This document shows, piece after piece, positions 28,058-40,863 of a stretch of DNA of 64,000 bases. The number at the start of each line of letters is the position of its first letter. Position 1 is the first letter of the stretch. The DNA comes from Ilex aquifolium (Eukaryota > Streptophyta > Magnoliopsida > Aquifoliales > Aquifoliaceae): contig OX637392.1 in the NCBI GenBank assembly GCA_951799425.1, positions 54,275,093-54,339,092 on the forward strand, given 5' to 3'. A model generated the notes under the pieces. The model searched no databases. It was not told where the DNA came from and saw only the letters and a program-made list of their open reading frames with translations. Made by a program: the position numbers and the translations under genes.

Positions 28058-29403
28058 TTTAGGGCTGTCAATGGATCAGATCTTGATCTGTCCAGATTCG
28101 AATCCGATAAAAAATACGAATTTCGAATCCGATCCGTTTACCAGACGGATTTTAAAATCTTAATTTATATCCGCATCCGTTAATAATCGGATATTCAATC
28201 TAAAAATTTGAATCCCAACAAAATTTTATTAAAAAAAAAAAAAGAAAAATTTTAGTCACTTCTCTTCTAATTTTATCATATCTTCAAGGATACCTCCTCT
28301 ATTGTCTGAATCTTCATTGACAACCCCTGTCAGATTAACAGCCTTAACTAGAATATAATTTTACAAAATTGTCCATGATATATTTTATGAAAAACTTCAT
28401 CCATACCCCTTCTAAATAAACATATATTCAATGAAACCCCCTCTATTTTATGAATATTTTTATGTATTAAAATTCGGGTCGATTAAAATTTGATTAGAGC
28501 TGATTAAAAACGGTTCGAATCAAATTTTAATCAACTCGCATTGAATTTTAATCGGACTGGATTTTGATATGTTAAAAAAAAAAAAATTTAATCAACTCAA
28601 ATTTTGATATATAAAAAATGAATTTTAATCAACATGAATCCAATTTTAATTGACAAGAATATTAATAAGTAAAAAAATATAAATTTAATCGACTTGAATT
28701 GAATTTTAATCAACACTAACAGCTCAGGTTGAACTCAAATCGGCTTGAATTTTAATTGTTAAAAAAGAAATTTTAATAGATTCGCATTTTAATACGTAAA
28801 TAAAATAAAATTTAATCAGCTCGAATTGAATTTTAATATGTAGAAAAATAAATTTTAATTAGCTCAAATTTTAATATGTAAAAAAATAAATTTTAATTAG
28901 CTCGAATTTTATGTAGAAAAATTGTTTGGGGTTTATGCAGAGGCAATTTTGGTATTTTAGATCAATTTTTTTTGTTAGAAATAATAGTTTAATGGCAGGG
29001 GCAATGATGATTAAATATAAACCAGAAGGGGTGTCAGTGATATTTTAATAATAAATGGGGTATCCTTGAAGATATAGTAAACTAGAAGGGGTGTGGTTGA
29101 AATTTTTCCTAAAAAAAATATTTTTACCAAATTTAAGTTAACTTTCAATCTAATTTAATCAATTAATGATTCTATTCATAATTTATGTTTAATTTCATGT
29201 CAATCTTATTAATAATATAACTAAGTATATTTGTATATATAATAATTCATCTCAATTAAATATGTATATATGTATATGTGTATATATATACTGGATTTAT
29301 ATGTATTCAAATTCAAATCCATATAAAAAATTTAATTGGATTCAGATTGAATTCGGATAAGCAGATTAAATGTTAATCCATATTCAATTGCTCCATTGAC
29401 AGC
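28058..29403. mobile_element. Foldback element with 9-bp duplication, interrupted by another foldback
   Basis: Left end GGGCTGTCAATGGA and right end TCCATTGACAGC are inverted repeats, flanked by a perfect 9-bp direct repeat ATACTCCAA (28049-28057 and 29404-29412). Arms carry CGAATCCGATCCG and related words on the left and the diverged complement on the right. The 9-bp duplication suggests a Mutator-like element. A second foldback (28242-29112) sits inside it. Confidence 0.75.
28242..29112. mobile_element. Inner foldback element (about 870 bp) nested in the previous one
   Basis: The left arm has ATATCTTCAAGGATACCTCC, and the complement of the right arm has ATATCTTCAAGGATACCCCA, with AAAAATTT...CCTTCTA on both outer sides. 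The centre is a run of TTTTAATCAGCTCGAATTTTA-like words repeated many times (28450-28920). Confidence 0.7.
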
Positions 29404-29412
29404 ATACTCCAA

Positions 29413-29857
29413 GGGGCTGTTTGGTACGAGGGTTTGGGAGGGGTTTGGATTGTGAGTTGGGGAATAAACCCCTTAAACCCATGTTTGGTAACCCATATTT
29501 AGGTTAGGGTTTGGAAACCCAGCACATTGGATGGCCCGGTCATGAAACCCACATACTTGGATTTCATGAAACCCATGGAGGGGGGGTTTCATATGGGAGT
29601 TAAGGGGTTTAACATACAAATGACATTTATATTCTCATATATCTTATATACCTCATATATACAAATTGGTTAAGGGGTAAAATAGTCATTTATATACAAA
29701 TATATTATCATAATAATCATATATCTCTGCGCATACCAAATATGGGTATAGACAGTATTGAATGTTAAATCCCATATTTGAATCTCATCTTTGGGTCAAA
29801 CTCGGGTTTGGACAATCCAATCCAAACCCCTCCCAAAAAACATACCAAACATGCCTC
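29413..29857. mobile_element. Foldback miniature element (about 445 bp), TGTTTGGTA type
   Basis: Left end GGGGCTGTTTGGTA and the complement of the right end GAGGCATGTTTGGTATG are inverted repeats. Both arms contain GGGTTTGG/CCAAACCC words. This TGTTTGGTA terminus is typical of a widespread plant MITE group. The exact duplication could not be fixed. It directly abuts the preceding element. Confidence 0.65.
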
Positions 29858-30371
29858 AATAGTTTCCCTCATAATTTCTTGCTGAAATAAGAAAACAGAT
29901 GTCCAAAGGAAAGAAGAGAGAGAAAACAAAAGTAGTAAAAAGATGTTGCCGGAAGTCTAACCCGGATGGATCAACACCATGTTGCAATCAATGAATTAGA
30001 AAGTCAACGTGCTAGAGCAGAATTGTTGTCACTTTGCGCAAAGATGTGTAATATAAAATAGAGCAAGTTTCAATAAACTCATTTGACGGTCTTAAATAGA
30101 CTCATCTAACGGTCACTAACATCTCGCTCAAAATTATTTAAATTACATCATACTTTCATGCACAGATTACCCCTAGTATATATATATATTCACTTTGTCC
30201 TCATTTTTTGATCAACAGTTTTTTCTCATTTTTAAATCCAATTGGGTTATTAAGGGATCACATTGTTTTATCAATAATTATTCAATTAATATTTTTTTTA
30301 GTTTTAATCGCATATAATCCAATGTGTATCGTGCGGAGCTTATGTTGAGTATAAATTAGGTTAGTCTGATT

Positions 30372-32804
30372 CATGGCCGACTCAGAGGGTAAGTGTCACA
30401 CCCCCAACCCGGAGATAGAATATTATATTCAAATTCAGTAAAGTGATCCTCACTCCTTGACACACAATTGTACCTTGTACATATAAATTTTCATATTACC
30501 GTGCTTTAAACTAATTAAATACAACAACTTAACTTTTACTTTCTTTATATCTCAACATACCTTCTACATAAAGTAATACTTTTACAACTGTAAATTAATA
30601 CAATGTGAAGTTCTCTAATTACAAGACTTAGTAACTATACCAAATATCCTCACAAGACACGAGAAACCCACTTCCCTCTTATACCGCCTAGACTCAGCAG
30701 TGGACATCTACTTTTCCTTTGTTTACCTGAAAAATATACCCTAAGAGGGGGGGTGAGCACACACGTTCAATGAGTGTATATAAGCAGTCAACAATAATAG
30801 CAGATAATGTATAAAAAATTATTATCCTCTCAATCAACTAAACCGCACTTTAAATAGTAAAATATAAGCTTCTTTGTCTCTTTAAAAATCTTACAATACG
30901 TCACTACCAATTAGTATCCCATTAGAGTTATATCAATACTTATCACTCAACTGATCTTGCCTAGCAGACCACATCCGCCACACAAGTTATATCCTTCACA
31001 AGCTATATCCGCCACACATATATGTCATTTTGACAATATTGGCCCCACCAGCCATATAATTGTTATTAATGTATTATTCGGCAATAAGGTTACTCAAAAC
31101 AATCATACAACACATAGTAATCACAATCCTGTTATGACCAACAAAACAAACCACAAAGCTATTTATTAACTACAAATAGCACAAGCCTTTGAGGCACCAT
31201 CATTCAACATATCATTCATATTGCATTTACAAGTTCGTTCATCCAATCACATATCAACTCACTCAATGGTCTTCGACAATGTTAATAATATGATAAAGTT
31301 TATTTACAATATCAATCACAAACAATAAGCCACCTCATTACACAATCCATAACATATAAATCACATTTAAACTAATCTCATGCACACGCAAAAAATACAC
31401 CCACCTCAAGTCCCGATGTCACATAATCCCTGTCCTCAGATAAGATCTTAAGCATTTCTGTCATAGGAGTCGACGCCTTTGTTCTTACTACACATCATAA
31501 TTACCATATATAAATACCTTCCACATTTGCGTTTAATCTTCATTATACATATTATATAGCTATGTATTCATGTCCGCGTTAGCATATTCCTAAACTCTGT
31601 TCCAAATGGTGTACTCTTAACCACCCTAAACTTTACTCATCACATGCTTCAACTGGTTGATATATAACCAGTACTCTGTTCAACCAGTTGAATCCTATTC
31701 CGAATTTTAGAACTTGGTTCAAACTTCATTTTCTTTTACCAAACCGCAAATCTAACACCACCCAACACTTATCCATGCTTCAAAAAAATATTTAAAAGTG
31801 AAAAAACATAAAAATTCATAAGAATTCGTTTCGTTTGCGACTCGGTTCCTTATTTTTTCCCCCGAATTCCATCAAAAAGCACTAAGTTCTCTTTAAATCC
31901 TCAATACAGCTTCCCTCCACTTCTTTACACAAGCAAAGATCACACAACTCACACAAAAGAAGAAATTCATCACTCAAGAACACATTCAAGTGCAACTCCG
32001 GCGAACTTCTTCTTTCTTTTATTTTTCCTTCTCTCCTCTTCCACTACCTAAAGCATTTGTTCCCTTTTTATATTTATCCCTAAGCTTGGCTGGAGATACT
32101 ACACTCAGCCAAGTGTCCTCATATGCAAAAGTTATAATAATTACACAAAATCCTCCTCTTGTTTTGCTTATTTTCACATTTAGCCACTCGTAAATTCCTG
32201 ACACTATTTAAATTTCACATATACTCTCCCCTACCTCGTAATTCAACAATTCAATCGCTTAATTAAAACATACTTATTTTATCAAAATTTAATAGCATAA
32301 CTTTACCCTCATGTAAATATTAACAAATTATATTTTCACCCACTATATTTATGAAATACCATGGTACGCATACTCGGGTCTCATAGTAAGCCACTTAAAC
32401 CTCCGCCTGGGGCCCCCATAAAAGAGGGGTCCCAATTTTAATTGTAATCTTCATCAAGTAATTTTATTTGGCCCAATAAAATTCAGAATTAATAGACTAT
32501 CTGAAATACAAACAAGGAATCAAGGTTTATATACAATATCTATTTTATCAGCTACTACTATTTTATTTTATTTTTAATAATATTCGAAAAAAATTGCAAT
32601 GGGTTAATCATATTATCAACTAAAAAACATATATTAACAAATTTTGAATATAGAAACTTAATTATTAATTTTTCATTACAAAAAAACTAGAACAATAATT
32701 TTTAATAAAATTTTAATCATATATCTTATATATTTATTATTAATTTTAAAGGACCTCATTTATAATTTTCGCTTAGGGTTACAATTTTTATTGGGCCGGC
32801 CTTG
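30372..32804. mobile_element. hAT miniature element, split by a solo LTR
   Basis: Left end CATGGCCGACTC and the complement of the right end CAAGGCCGGCCC are imperfect inverted repeats. Flanks GTCTGATT (30364-30371) and GTTTGATT (32805-32812) match 7 of 8, and the corresponding site in unit 2 is empty (GTTTGGTT near 42219). Internal CGCCTGGGGCCCCC and GAGGGGTCCC are typical of a GGGCCGGCCC-ended plant repeat. Without the LTR it is about 436 bp and non-coding. Confidence 0.75.
30394..32385 (+). mobile_element. Solo LTR of a Ty3-type retroelement (about 2.0 kb)
   Basis: Begins TGTCACACCCCCAACCCGG and ends CTCGGGTCTCATA, flanked by a perfect 5-bp direct repeat GTAAG (30389-30393 and 32386-32390). 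The TGTCACACCCC start and CGGGTCTCACA-like end, plus the 2-kb length, fit LTRs of plant Ty3 chromoviruses of the Del/Tekay kind; this assignment is tentative. No internal region is present, so it is the fossil left by LTR-LTR recombination. It is younger than the hAT element it sits in. The small open frames inside it are not genes. Confidence 0.82.
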
Positions 32805-33972
32805 GTTTGATTTGTATTCTGTTTCCTCAAAATTATATTAATAGGTCTGCAAGTCTAGTTTTTTATGACACAAACTCATTTTTAATACTTGATTATTTTG
32901 TGTTCGATTATTACATCAAAAAATTTGTTGACGTTAAATCATTCTAGGTATGGATGAGAAATAGATTGAGGCTCTAACTTTTAAAATGGTGCAAATTTCA
33001 CCAAAATTTCTTATAAAAAAGATTAAGTCTTTTTTGCTCTAAAAATATTGGGATAAGATTTTGTTAAGTAGAGTTGAGATTTAATTTTTTCTGGTTTAAT
33101 TGTGGAGAAACTACTTAAGAATTTAAGAGGATGGTATCTGAAAGCTTACCATTGCATTTAGATTTGCGGCGAGTAATTCATGAAGGATTTATTATCGTAA
33201 ATTTTTTTGTCTTAGTGTGGATGATCTGTTTTTTTATCAGACTACAGAGAAAATTAGTCAAGATATGCATAAATTGGTCCAAAAATCCTAAACACAACAA
33301 ATATGTAATCCACTAATTTACCATGTTAAAAAACTAACCCAAATAAAGTGAGACTCAGTTGAGATTTTAAAACCAACGTTAAACTTTTAATGAAAAATGT
33401 TATTTCAACATAAAATATTAATTTAATTTGTTAACATAATCAATTACAATTATTGAATTAGTTGTTAGTTTTAACAAATACTAATTTTCACAATTAAATT
33501 AATAGTAGTAATTGATTAGGTTAGTATTTTAAATCTAAGTAAAATTATTCTTTAGATACACTCAATCTAAATAGTATTTTTCATACTCCAATATTTTCCC
33601 TCACCATCTCCAAGCTTAGAAAATATTCAATACAACAGTAACACGACGTCGTTACCAACAAATTAAAATAAGGAAACATATGTCCAAAAGAAAGAAGAGA
33701 GAGAAAATAAAATTAATAAAAATTAAAAAAATATTTCCACTGCCAGGATTCAAACCCGGATGTACTAGCACCAGTGGGAGCTCCACGATGCAATCAATGA
33801 ATTAAAAAGTCAATATGCTACAGTGGAATTGTGGTCACTTTGTGCCAAACATATATAATTATAATAAAACTCAGATTGTGAACCAATTACTAAGCTACCT
33901 TTCTAAAATGGTAAAAGATATATTTAATTTTTCTTCCCCTCATTTTCTGATCCCTTTTTTTTTAATTATAAT

Positions 33973-34544
33973 TGATGGTACACAAAATGGGTTTATACAC
34001 CACCTGTCAACTATTTAATGCAATAATTAGGAAGAAGACTCAATACAAACAAACACAAAGATTAGGTGGTTCGGTCTTAGTGAGTTACTTTACTACGAAC
34101 GGTGATGGTGGGCAGAGAATCTTATTACTCAAGAGATATAGTGTGTTGATATGTGTGTGATGTCCCCATGTATAGGCAGAACCTACAATTTAAAGGAAAG
34201 TGAAATTGGCTCCGAGGGGCTCTGATTGAGACGTTATCCTCGTAACTTATTCTGTGAAGCTCACCTAATTCTCGTAACGGGCGAGGGGATAACATGTGAT
34301 TCCTTGAAGGTCGCCTTATCACATAATGGGCGAGGTGATCTTGCAAGACTGGCGATGTGCCCTCGGTGACTACGTCCCCACGAATTTCCTTTCCTCGGAT
34401 GGAGCTTTCCACGTGCACTGATGATGTGTTAGGCCTCTCAAGAAGGTGGGCTTGGCGCAACTGAAATTGTGACTGAGCTTTCGTTGGTCTGCATCTGTGA
34501 TTCGGGCCTGCTGTGGGCTTATCATTTGTGATCTGGGCCTGTCA
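33973..34544 (-). repeat. 3' LTR (minus-strand sense) of the Ty3-type fossil
   Basis: Pairs with 41607-42159. Shared anchors include AATGCAATAATTAGGAAG, AGATTAGGTGGTTCGGTCT, TTGGCTCCGAGGGGCTCTGA and GGTCGCCTTATCAC. The opening 105 bp differ at about 11 positions. Confidence 0.88.
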
Positions 34545-36055
34545 TTTGTCCCCCATGCCCAGAGTCTAATGGAACTTGGGGGAGAGGACATCAGTAAAAA
34601 TTCATGGGTATCTTTTTTAGCAGGTCGAGTATGGGCGAGAGAGGAGTAGAGGGTGTAGGAGGTGAAAAGAAGAAGGCGTTAGGGTGCTAGCGGTAGGGAG
34701 CCGAGGGCGCGGGCGTCAAGAAGCTAGGCACGTTGGTGAATTGCGACAATGGGCACAAACATTGGTGTATCGGTGAGGCATGGGTGCTGGCATGCAAGCA
34801 CGAGGGCACTGGGCGCCTAATTGCTAGCATTGGGCTGCTGGCCTAGGCGCCTGGTTGCTAGCGCTGAGCTGCTGACCTAGGCACTGGTGCTAGTGGAGTA
34901 TGAGAAAAGTATGAAGAAGTGACAAAATTTTGAACGACCATAATTTTGTACTCCGTTATCTGTTTGAGGTGAATTTTTTTTTTGAATCCGGGTATTTTTT
35001 CGAGATCTACCAGAATTAAACGACCGAGGGCAGTTTGGACACCGAATTTCTCTAAAAAAATGTCTTTTCCACCAAATTTGAATTTCAACCATAAATTAGT
35101 GAAGAAGTAAAATTTTCATGTGCCATGTTCCATTCGTGGGAAAGGACAAGCTTCATTCTGAATAGATGAAATCATAGTTCTCAAGGTACTCTGATGAGGG
35201 AGAGGTAGACACATTTGTGAGGGCCAAACAGCATTAACAGATATTGAGAACCCTAATGAGGGAGAGGCGAACACAGTGGGCTATAGAGGAGGAGCTGAGG
35301 GTGACTTCCGAGAAAACTGCACCTCTTGAGGCCGAGCTTTTGGCAACTCGCGAGAGAGCCACTAAGCTGGAAACTAAGGCTGTTTGCATGAGAGTAGAGA
35401 CAGAGTTAAGCTGAGCTTGTGACGGCTCTTGAGAGAATTGCTAAGCTAGATACTGAGGCTGCTTGCGTGAGAGTAGAGATAGAGTTTGGCCAAACTTTTA
35501 GTTACTCGAGATGCTCACTCCCAAGAGATAGAGAGGGGAAGGGAGATGCCAAGGCGAACAAGGCATGTGCTAGTGCCGAGGGCATTGAGGTGAGGGCGCC
35601 TGAGGCGAGGCGGGCGCCAAAGGCAAGGAGGCGACGCCGGGCGGTTGGGACGAGGCACGGTTTCTCCGTGGGAACTGGCAGGAGGAGTGTGCGCACCAGG
35701 AGTAGAAGGCACCGACAGGAGTGCACGAGAGTGGTCTTGGTTTGGATGGAGAATTCTGCAATAATGGATAACCCATCATTTTCAAGACTTTATGGCAATA
35801 TTTGACAAGGTGGAGAAAAAATGGGGAATAATGGGTGGCCACTTGAAAGATTATTGAATAATGTGGAGGATTTTAGGGCGTAGAGGGGGATGGCAAAAAA
35901 CTATGTTACTCAGCGTCCACAGCGACGCAAGCAGTAGTTGTTGACCATCAATACTGATGCTGAAATTGCTAGAATTGTCTCTACTTTTCGTATTCCCCTC
36001 CACGTGAGGACTTAGCTCGCCTGAATTTGGTGACATCCTCAGCATTCATGTATTT

Positions 36056-36879
36056 CTAGGCTTTTGATAGTTTTTCTAGCATGTTCTTTGGCGGGTGCTT
36101 CAAAATTGAAAACATTAGATTGGATGAGCACATACTTTTTGTGAAGGCTGCCATGGCCACTTTGTCGTCTGTTTCTTCAATTTGGAGGACTTCCTCGTTA
36201 AAATAAGTGAGGTAACTCCTTAGACTTTCATCCCGGTCCTGCTTGATGCTGAGTAGATTGGTGATAGGTTTCTGGTGTCGACGCCCCCCCCCCCCCCCCC
36301 CAATGAAGTGTGAGAAGAAGGACATGCTTAGTTCAACGAAAGAGTAAATGGAAGCCGGGTAAGCTTGGTTAACCACTAGCGAGCAGATCCCTTGAGGGTG
36401 GTAGGGAAAGCCCTGCACATGATCTCGTATGGTATGTTGTACAACTACATCAGGAATTTGTAGGTATCAAGGTGGTCCAATGGATCTTTGGAGCCATAAA
36501 AAATTTCCACGGTTGGCATCTTGAACTTTAGGGGGAGAGGGTAGTTGGCCACATCAGCTACAAAGGGCATGTCGGTATGCCTTACAAGGTACTCGACCGT
36601 TTCAGACCCTTGCGCCTTCATAGCGTTGAAGACATCGCCGAGTTGGTTCTGCACCTCTTTGATTTTTTTCGTCTCATTAGTTAGGGACGTCCTCTGAAGG
36701 GTTGTTGTAGTGGCTTTCATGGTCAACATGCTGGGTTTCCCCCTCATCCTCTTGAAATGGAGGGTCGCCAACATGGGAGGATTGATTGGGTACACGAGGA
36801 GGCTGACACTGAGGTGGGGTGCCTTGGGGCGCTGGGTGAGGCGCCTGAGGCCAGTGTTATGAACAGCTTGCCTAGGCAA
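36056..36879 (-). pseudogene. gag-like remnant of the Ty3-type fossil
   Basis: Minus-strand peptide segments resemble the plant Ty3 gag family: PLPLKFKMPTVEIFYGSKDP, DPLDHLDTYKFLM, RDESLRSYLTYFNEEVLQ and DDKVAMAAFTKSM. A further gag-leader-like segment lies beyond the inserted hAT at about 41269-41520. A poly(C) run at 36284-36301 interrupts the area. A fossil, not a host gene. Confidence 0.75.
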
Positions 36880-37889
36880 GAAGCGAAGCGAGACGAGGTT
36901 GTCTCACCTTGAACAACCAAGGCGAAACGAATATGAGTAAAGCGATAAAAAAATGAGAAAAGCGAGTGCCTCTCGCTTAAGGGAAAGGCGAGAAAGCGAG
37001 CGCCTAAGTTAGGCGAGGCGAGACTTTCTTGATTATTTTATTTTTATTATGGACCGTTGGATTTTGCCAATTGAAAAAAAATTATGAGATGCACATACAT
37101 CCAATTACCCCCTTATCCCAATATATACAACACCCAAACCCTAATTTTGCTCAAAGGGTGAGACGACGACTTCTGTTGCTGCTGCTCCTTCCTCGTTGGT
37201 CGACAACTGCTGCTTCTACTGCTCCTTCCTCGTTGGTCCACAAACAGGTTTGTCTCCTTCTCTTTTTCTTCTCTCTTCTGTTTATCTTCTTCTTCTCTAT
37301 TTCTCCTTTTCTTCTTTTAATTCTTCTTCTTCTTCTAGGTCCACACACAGGTATTGTTTCTCCTGCTTCTACTGCTGAGTCTCCTGCTTCTACTTCGACA
37401 ACAGAGGTACATTTTCTTCTCTCCTCTCTTCTCTTCTTCTGCTGGTTCTGGTTCTTCTTCTCTGGTTCTTCTTCTTTTTCTTCTCTTTTTCTGCTTCTGG
37501 TTTTGCTTCTCTGTTTCTGTTTCTCTTCTTTTGCTTCTTCTTCTTGCTTTTTTTGCTTCTGATTCTGCTTTTTCTCTTTTTCTAATTCTGATTCTACTTT
37601 TGCTTATCTCTGTTTGTCTCTGTTTGATGCTGAGATTTTCTATAAATGTTGATTCTGTTTTTTTTTCTACTTCTGTTTTTTTTCTGCTTCTGTTGTTTTT
37701 TTTTTCTGTTTCTGTTTTTTTTTTCCTGCTTCTGCTTCTGATGTTTTTTTCTGCTTCTGATTTTCTCTGTAAATAGATTGTTTTGTTTCTCTGCTTCTGC
37801 TTCTGCTTCTTTCTCTCTTTCTGCTTCTGCTTCTCTGTTTCGCTTCTTCTACTTCTGGTTTTGATTCTCTGTCTCTGCTTCTGGTTTTT

Positions 37890-38160
37890 TATCTGTAATT
37901 CTGAATGTTGATTCTCTGTTTTTCTGCTTCTGTTTCTTCTTCTTCTCTGCTTCCTCTTTTGCTGTTGATTCTAATTTTCTGTAATGCTGATTTTCTGTAA
38001 TGATGAATGCTGATTTTCTGTAATCCTGATGTTGATTTTTGTAATGCTGAATGCTGATTTTCTATAATCCTGAATGCTAATTTTCTGTAATACTGAATAT
38101 TGATTTTCTGTAATGATGAATGCTGATTTTCTGTAATCCTGATTTTTCTGTAATGCATTT
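37890..38160 (+). repeat. Tandem array of CTGATTTTCTGTAAT-like units inside the hAT element
   Basis: About a dozen imperfect units of the theme GAATGCTGATTTTCTGTAAT lie between the leader and the transposase reading frame. Translations across it are artefacts of the repeat. Confidence 0.8.
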
Positions 38161-38314
38161 GAACTTGATGATTTCACTGGTAGCAGTGCTGATTTTTTAG
38201 TAGTGTGATAGTGCTGATTTTGTTGATTTCCTGTACTGTTTTGTTCCTTTGATTGTAGTGTAATAATGTCATTCATCAACAAATAAATGACATTGTCGTC
38301 CGAAGGGAACAACA

Positions 38315-40863
38315 AAGATATGGCATGGAAATATACACGCTTGGTTAATCCCCCAAACCCAAACAAGTTCAAATACAATTTTTGTGAAAAATAGTCAAAT
38401 GGAGGTGTCTATTGGGTCAAACAACACCTTGTGGGGAACTCTACGAGTGTTATTACTTGTCCAAAATGACCTGCTCATGTTAGGGAGGAGATTAGAGAAT
38501 ACGTGACTAAAAAAAAGGAAGAGAATAATCTAATGAGCATGCTTCCTAACTTTGATGAGATGCCTAATGACTTGGAGGAGGGTGAAGATGATATTGTAGA
38601 GATTGTTGCACATCGTAAAAGATCCATGGCTAGTTCTAGTCAAGGTTCAACACAAGCCACATCCAGACCAAAAAAGCCAAGACAAAAAGGGCTTATGGAT
38701 GTATTCTTCACCCCTGATCCGAATGTTGTGGTGCAAAATCGAAAGATCAAGGGGAGACAAACGAAGATTGATACCAATGATCCTTTTAGAAAGGAAATGA
38801 GAGAAAGAGCCATCACAACATTTGCCCAATGGATGTATGACACGAGAATTCCCTTTAATATTGTGAACTATGAAAGTTTTGTAACAATGTTTGAAGCTAT
38901 TAGACAGTATGGTCCTGGTTTGAGACCACATTCTTACCATGAGATTTGGGTCCCATTGCTCAACAAAAAAGTAGGGCAATATCAAGTCATTGATGAAAGA
39001 TCACCAAGAGGATTGGGCAAAATATGAATGTTCCTCAATGGCCGATGGATGGACTGATAAGAGAGGGAAAATCTTGATTAATTTCTTAGTGAATTGTCCA
39101 AAATGGACCATGTTCTTTGAATCCGTTGACGCTTCTGCATACTCAAAGGATGGACATAAAATGTATGAATTGCTTCATAATTTTATGGAGCGTATTGGTG
39201 AAGTTAATGTGGTCCAAATTGTCACCAACAGTGCGGCAGCAAATGTGTTAGCATTTATGAGCCTCTTGAAAAAGAAAGATAACTAGTTGTTACATTGAAT
39301 CTTTTTATGCACCCTAGTTGATAAAAAAACTTTGTTTAATAGGAAAATTTTTGGAGGCAAACGACCCCACCTATATTGGACGTCATGTGATACCCACTGC
39401 TTGGACTTGATGTTGGAAGATATCTTCAAGTTGCCAAACTTCAAGAGAACATTTGAGAGAGGAATAGCATTACACGGTTATATTTATAACTGTCCAACTC
39501 TGTTAAATATGATGAGACGATTTACTCGGTCAAAGGAGTTGATTAAGCCCATAAAAACTAGATTTGCTACGACTTTTCTTACTCTAGGATCAACCAACAA
39601 AAAGTTAACTTGAGAAAAATGTTCACTTTAGAGGAATGGACTACAAGAAAATGGGAAAAAGAACAACAAGACAAAATGGACAGCACAAATCATTTTAATG
39701 CCTTCATTTTAGAGTAATGTTGTCTACTCCCTTAAGCTTACATGCCCTTTTGTTCGTGTGCTTCGATTGATTGACGGTGAGAAAAAGCTTCTCATGGGGT
39801 TCATTTATGAAGCTATGGACAAGGCTAAAGAAGCGAATGCTAATTCCTTTAATGACAATGAAGAGAAGTACAAACATATCTTTGAAATCATTGACCGAAT
39901 GTGGGAAGTTCAATTGCATCGGCCGTTACATGCAGCTGGGTATTTTTTGAACCCAAAGTTTTTCTATTCCAATCTAGAGGTTGAGAAAGATCAAGAAGTC
40001 ATGAATGGCCTATATAAATGTTTAGAAAGGTTGGTCCCAAATCCTGATACAAGATCAAATTGTTCAAGAGTCGAGTATTTACATGAAAGGTGAAAACCTC
40101 TTTAAGTTGCCCATGACGGTTAGACAAAGAACAACAAGGGCACCAGGTAATCTATGTTATCCCACAAGCTTATTTCATTATCATTGCTTAAAGATGTTAG
40201 TTAATTAATTGTTATTCATTATTCATGGCTAATTGGTGGGGTGCATATGGGTCTGGAACTCCAAATTTGCAAAGCTTTGCAAAAAAAGTTTTAAGTCTTA
40301 CTTGTAGTGCATCCGGTTGTGAGCAAAATTAGAGTGTGTTTGAGCATGTAAGTATCATCCTCAAACCTCTTTAATTACATTTTTTTTTATCTTATTATAA
40401 ATTTTAATGTATTGTTAATAAATTATTGCAGATATACACCAAAAAAAGAAATAGACTAGCTCAATCCCGTCTCAATGATTTGGTATTTGTTAAGTATAAT
40501 AGAGCTTTGAGGCGCCGATATGATTCCCCTAACACAATTGATCCAATATCTTTGAAGGATATTGATGATAACAATGAGTGGTTGATTGGAAGAATGGATG
40601 TAGAAACAGATGAAGATAATGAGCTTGTGTTTGGTGATGATACTTTGACTTGGGGTGAAGTTGCTCGAGCTTCTGGAGTTGGGGAAAGTAACCAACATAC
40701 TAGATCAACACCATTTACTAGGGTAACACCAAGGTTTACAAGAATGACGACTAGGCTCATAGATGAGGAAGACATAATTTCAGATGAGGCAGAGGAGGAT
40801 GATACAGAGGGATATGAATTTAAGGATAATGGAGAAGATGGTTTCTTTAATGATGATGATTGA
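38315..40863 (+). pseudogene. Decayed hAT transposase (BED finger, DUF659, hAT dimerisation)
   Basis: Recognisable in order: a BED-type zinc-finger region (38315-38500: NPPNPNKFKYNF, NGGVYWVKQHLVG); an acidic linker and DUF659-type core (38503-39613: PDPNVVVQNRKIKGRQTKID, MADGWTDKRGKILINFLVN, HLYWTSCDTHCLDLMLEDI); a middle part (39758-40093: EIIDRMWEVQLHRPLHAAGY); and the C-terminal dimerisation region (from about 40240: GAYGSGTPNLQSFAKKVLSL, then KKRNRLAQSRLNDLVFVKYN to 40863). A probable intron runs from about 40350 to 40431 (ends in TTGCAG). The frame is broken: stops within the BED part (38392-38394, 38467-38469), a shift near 38985, stops near 39287-39330 and one in the dimerisation block near 40330. 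The N-terminal finger has lost a cysteine. Not functional; similar intact copies are common in plants. Confidence 0.88.

Larger units (their letters stand above)
29884..33600. repeat. Tandem duplication, unit 1
   Basis: Unit 1 and unit 2 share ordered anchors. ATGTCCAAAGGAAAGAAGAG (29899) pairs with ATGTCCAAAAGAAAGAAGAG (33680). TATAATCCAATGTGTATC (30314) pairs with TGTAATCCAATGTGTATC (42169). GGGATAAGATTTTGTTAAGT pairs with GGGATAAGATCTTGTTGAGT. GAAAGCTTACCATTG occurs in both (33139, 43302). Without insertions the unit is about 1.3 kb. Identity by eye is roughly 75-80%, so it is old. No gene was recognised in either unit. Confidence 0.75.

Noticed and set aside
35419-35842. Overlapping open frames on both strands (up to 128 codons)
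   Set aside because: GC-rich repeat-like internal DNA of the LTR fossil; no similarity to any retroelement or host protein recognised.
36284-36301. Run of 17-18 C's
   Set aside because: A homopolymer within the retroelement fossil, possibly of inaccurate length from sequencing; no function suggested.
37029-37776. Leu/Ser/Phe-rich open frames of 140-177 codons
   Set aside because: Product of a long pyrimidine-rich CTTCTT tract in the hAT leader, with no protein-like composition.
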